From positions 18,490-82,489 of the forward strand of contig NZ_JAHLOS010000017.1 of NCBI RefSeq assembly GCF_018917525.1: a stretch of DNA of 64,000 bases, in the 5' to 3' direction. The position numbers and the translations under genes are program-made. This stretch comes from Enterococcus raffinosus. GTDB taxonomy: Bacteria > Bacillota > Bacilli > Lactobacillales > Enterococcaceae. Below, in pieces: positions 62,497-64,000 of this stretch. Every line of letters starts with the position of its first letter. The stretch's first letter is position 1. The notes beneath the pieces were generated by a model that ran no database searches, had not been told where the DNA came from, and saw only the letters and a list, made by a program, of their open reading frames with translations.

Positions 62497-63831
62497 ATGG
62501 AGAAAGAATTGCCGCAATCTTTGAAGAAAGTCGCAGTGTTTCCAGAAGACCCTCGTTATGACAGCGTTCGCTCAAATGATTTTAAAATAGGTCAGCCAAA
62601 AATTGTCATTTTAGCCGAGACAGAAGAACAGGTGATAGACACGATCAACTATACCGCAAGCATCAAGCAGGATCAGGAATTTCCATTTTCAGTTAGAAGT
62701 GGTGGACATGGCTTATCCGCAACTTCAGTAAACGATCGTGGCATCATCTTGGATCTTTCGCGGATGAATCAGATAAGTGTGATTGATAAAGAACAAGGAA
62801 TCGTCAAAGTTCAGGCGGGTGCCCTCTGGGGAGATGTGGCAGTCAAACTGCATTCTGATCAATTAGTCATTTCTAGTGGGGATCATGGTGACACCGGCGT
62901 TGGCGGCTTAGCCGTATCGGGTGGTATGGGGACTATTTTACGTTCCTTTGGACTCACCATTGATAAAGTGATCGGTGCAACGATCATCACCGCAGATGGA
63001 AAACGACGGGTGATTGACGAAGCACATGAGCCAGAGCTTTTTTGGGCAATACGAGGAGGTGGCGGGCAGTTTGGCGTAGTGACCGAATTTCTTTTCCAGG
63101 CAGACAAGACGATAGCAAAGGATTCAAAAATTTCCAACCCTATGATCGTACAAACAATCAATTATGCAGTCAGCGATCTGTTTAGTTTTATTCAAGGCTG
63201 GCATCATTGGTTCAAAACTGCTTCAAATAAATTAACAAGCACGTTATTTTTAAATAAGGGGCCTGATCAAAAAATCACGGTGCAAACGAGAAATTTTTGG
63301 TATGGAGAGGAAACCAGTGAGGCGAAGAGTGTACTGGAACAAGCCCTTCAACTGGCTGAGGTTTCAACAACGACTGAAATTTTGATGAACTACTCTGATT
63401 TCTTTCCTGACGAGCATGCTCGCATTGAAGGAAAAAATCCGGCATTTGGGAAAAATACATTAGTGACACATATCCCGCAAGAGATTGCGGCAGAAATAGA
63501 AAAACTGTTGGAGCCGTCATTTGTTTATGGTGTAGAATTACGAGCGCTTGGTGGTGCAGTTAATGAAAAAACTGCTGATTTTAATGCGTGGCCCTTTAGA
63601 GAGGCCGAGATAATGATTGTCTATTTTGTTAATAAGGAATATAGCGATGAAGCAATCCCATTATTTCAACCAATCCAAGAATTTGGGCAAGGTGTGTACG
63701 GTGCTTATTCAAGCGACACGAGACAGGCAGAGAATACGCGAGTTTGGCCAGGAGCAACAGGAAAGAAAATAAAAGAAGTAAAAGAAAAATATGATCCGAT
63801 GAATCTATTTGTTCAAAATCGAGAATTATAG
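62497..63831 (+). CDS. FAD-linked oxidoreductase, berberine-bridge-enzyme family
   Basis: Flavoprotein of 444 residues. The FAD-binding domain carries VRSGGHGLSATS, whose His is the usual covalent FAD attachment point. The region where double-linked members have a Cys reads SSGDHGDTGVGGLAVSGGMG without Cys, so single attachment is expected. IRGGGGQFGVVTEF and the C-terminal BBE segment YDPMNLFVQNREL are present. GGAGG precedes the ATG. Family members oxidise sugars or other alcohols; the substrate here is unknown. It is monocistronic. Confidence 0.88.
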   Translation: MEKELPQSLKKVAVFPEDPRYDSVRSNDFKIGQPKIVILAETEEQVIDTINYTASIKQDQEFPFSVRSGGHGLSATSVNDRGIILDLSRMNQISVIDKEQGIVKVQAGALWGDVAVKLHSDQLVISSGDHGDTGVGGLAVSGGMGTILRSFGLTIDKVIGATIITADGKRRVIDEAHEPELFWAIRGGGGQFGVVTEFLFQADKTIAKDSKISNPMIVQTINYAVSDLFSFIQGWHHWFKTASNKLTSTLFLNKGPDQKITVQTRNFWYGEETSEAKSVLEQALQLAEVSTTTEILMNYSDFFPDEHARIEGKNPAFGKNTLVTHIPQEIAAEIEKLLEPSFVYGVELRALGGAVNEKTADFNAWPFREAEIMIVYFVNKEYSDEAIPLFQPIQEFGQGVYGAYSSDTRQAENTRVWPGATGKKIKEVKEKYDPMNLFVQNREL

Positions 63832-63853
63832 GTGGACATCTGCTTATTAGCGA

Positions 63854-63890
63854 GGAATCTCAAAGGAATAGTTGAGATTCCTTTTTTTAA
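63854..63890 (+). terminator. Terminator after the FAD oxidase
   Basis: Perfect 11-bp stem AGGAATCTCAA/TTGAGATTCCT with a loop of 8 nt and seven T. Confidence 0.92.
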
Positions 63891-63912
63891 CATTAAAGGA
63901 AGTATAACATTT

Positions 63913-63956
63913 TAAGCGGTCAAAGGATTGATACATCAATCTTTTGACCGCTTTTC
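63913..63956. terminator. Second strong hairpin near the window end
   Basis: AAGCGGTCAAAGGATTG pairs with CAATCTTTTGACCGCTT (one mismatch-like G-U) around a short loop. It may terminate a convergent gene beyond the window. Confidence 0.7.
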
Positions 63957-64000
63957 ATCTGGTCTTTTTCCTATTAAACTAGAGAGATGAAACCCAATAT

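Noticed and set aside
1..64000. CRISPR array, rRNA, tRNA, insertion sequence or prophage
   Set aside because: No spacer-repeat periodicity, transposase, integrase, phage structural gene or cloverleaf sequence was recognised.

Overview
The window is low-to-moderate GC Firmicutes DNA and most probably comes from an Enterococcus chromosome close to the replication origin. It opens inside gyrA and continues with rpsF-ssb-rpsR, gdpP-rplI-dnaB and purA, a core order typical of enterococci. Two perfect 16-bp parS sites lie between these genes. The density of PTS operons, CcpA-type cre-like sites, malolactic, pyruvate oxidase and ribose genes fits a sugar-fermenting, gut-associated Enterococcus. I cannot name the species from sequence alone.

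Layout. 1-10.2 kb: origin-proximal housekeeping genes (gyrase A, S6, SSB, S18, c-di-AMP phosphodiesterase GdpP, L9, replicative helicase, adenylosuccinate synthetase, DegV protein). 10.4-14.1 kb: malolactic locus (LysR regulator, malolactic enzyme, malate permease). 14.2-24.6 kb: mixed single genes (ABC-F ATPase, orphan mannose-type EIIA, pyruvate oxidase, ZIP transporter, TMEM175-like channel, a lysine-rich unknown protein, HAD phosphatase, aldehyde dehydrogenase).

25.0-42.6 kb is a large carbohydrate island. It holds two galactitol-type PTS units, each made of a PRD/EIIA regulator, EIIA, EIIB, EIIC and a medium-chain dehydrogenase. The second continues into an AraD-like 4-epimerase, a 60-aa membrane protein, a RhaD-type aldolase and a D-2-hydroxyacid dehydrogenase. 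It is followed by mtnK, mtnA and a FucA-type aldolase, the gene set of the DHAP shunt that salvages 5-deoxyribose and methylthioribose. The likely job of the island is uptake and phosphorylation of one or two polyols (pentitols are my best guess), oxidation to ketose phosphates, and epimerisation or aldol cleavage into central metabolism.

43.1-48.0 kb: a glucitol-type PTS (gutM, srlA, srlE, srlB) led by an oxidoreductase with a SAF domain and closed by a SorC-type regulator. 48.1-52.7 kb: alpha/beta hydrolase and a ribose locus (rbsR-rbsK-rbsD-rbsU). 52.8-54.5 kb: short genes of unknown function, one interrupted by an in-frame TGA. 54.6-60.2 kb: beta-glucoside/cellobiose PTS with 6-phospho-beta-glucosidase and its PRD regulator. 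60.3-63.9 kb: NupC nucleoside transporter, a GntR/RCK_C (BusR-like) regulator and a FAD-linked oxidase.

The most unusual non-coding signal is a family of short intergenic repeats (about 70-150 bp, at least seven copies) around the sugar operons. Their central hairpins keep the pairing while the arm sequence changes. One copy is tandemly duplicated (154-bp unit) in front of the cellobiose EIIB gene. No rRNA, tRNA, CRISPR array, insertion sequence or prophage was recognised.
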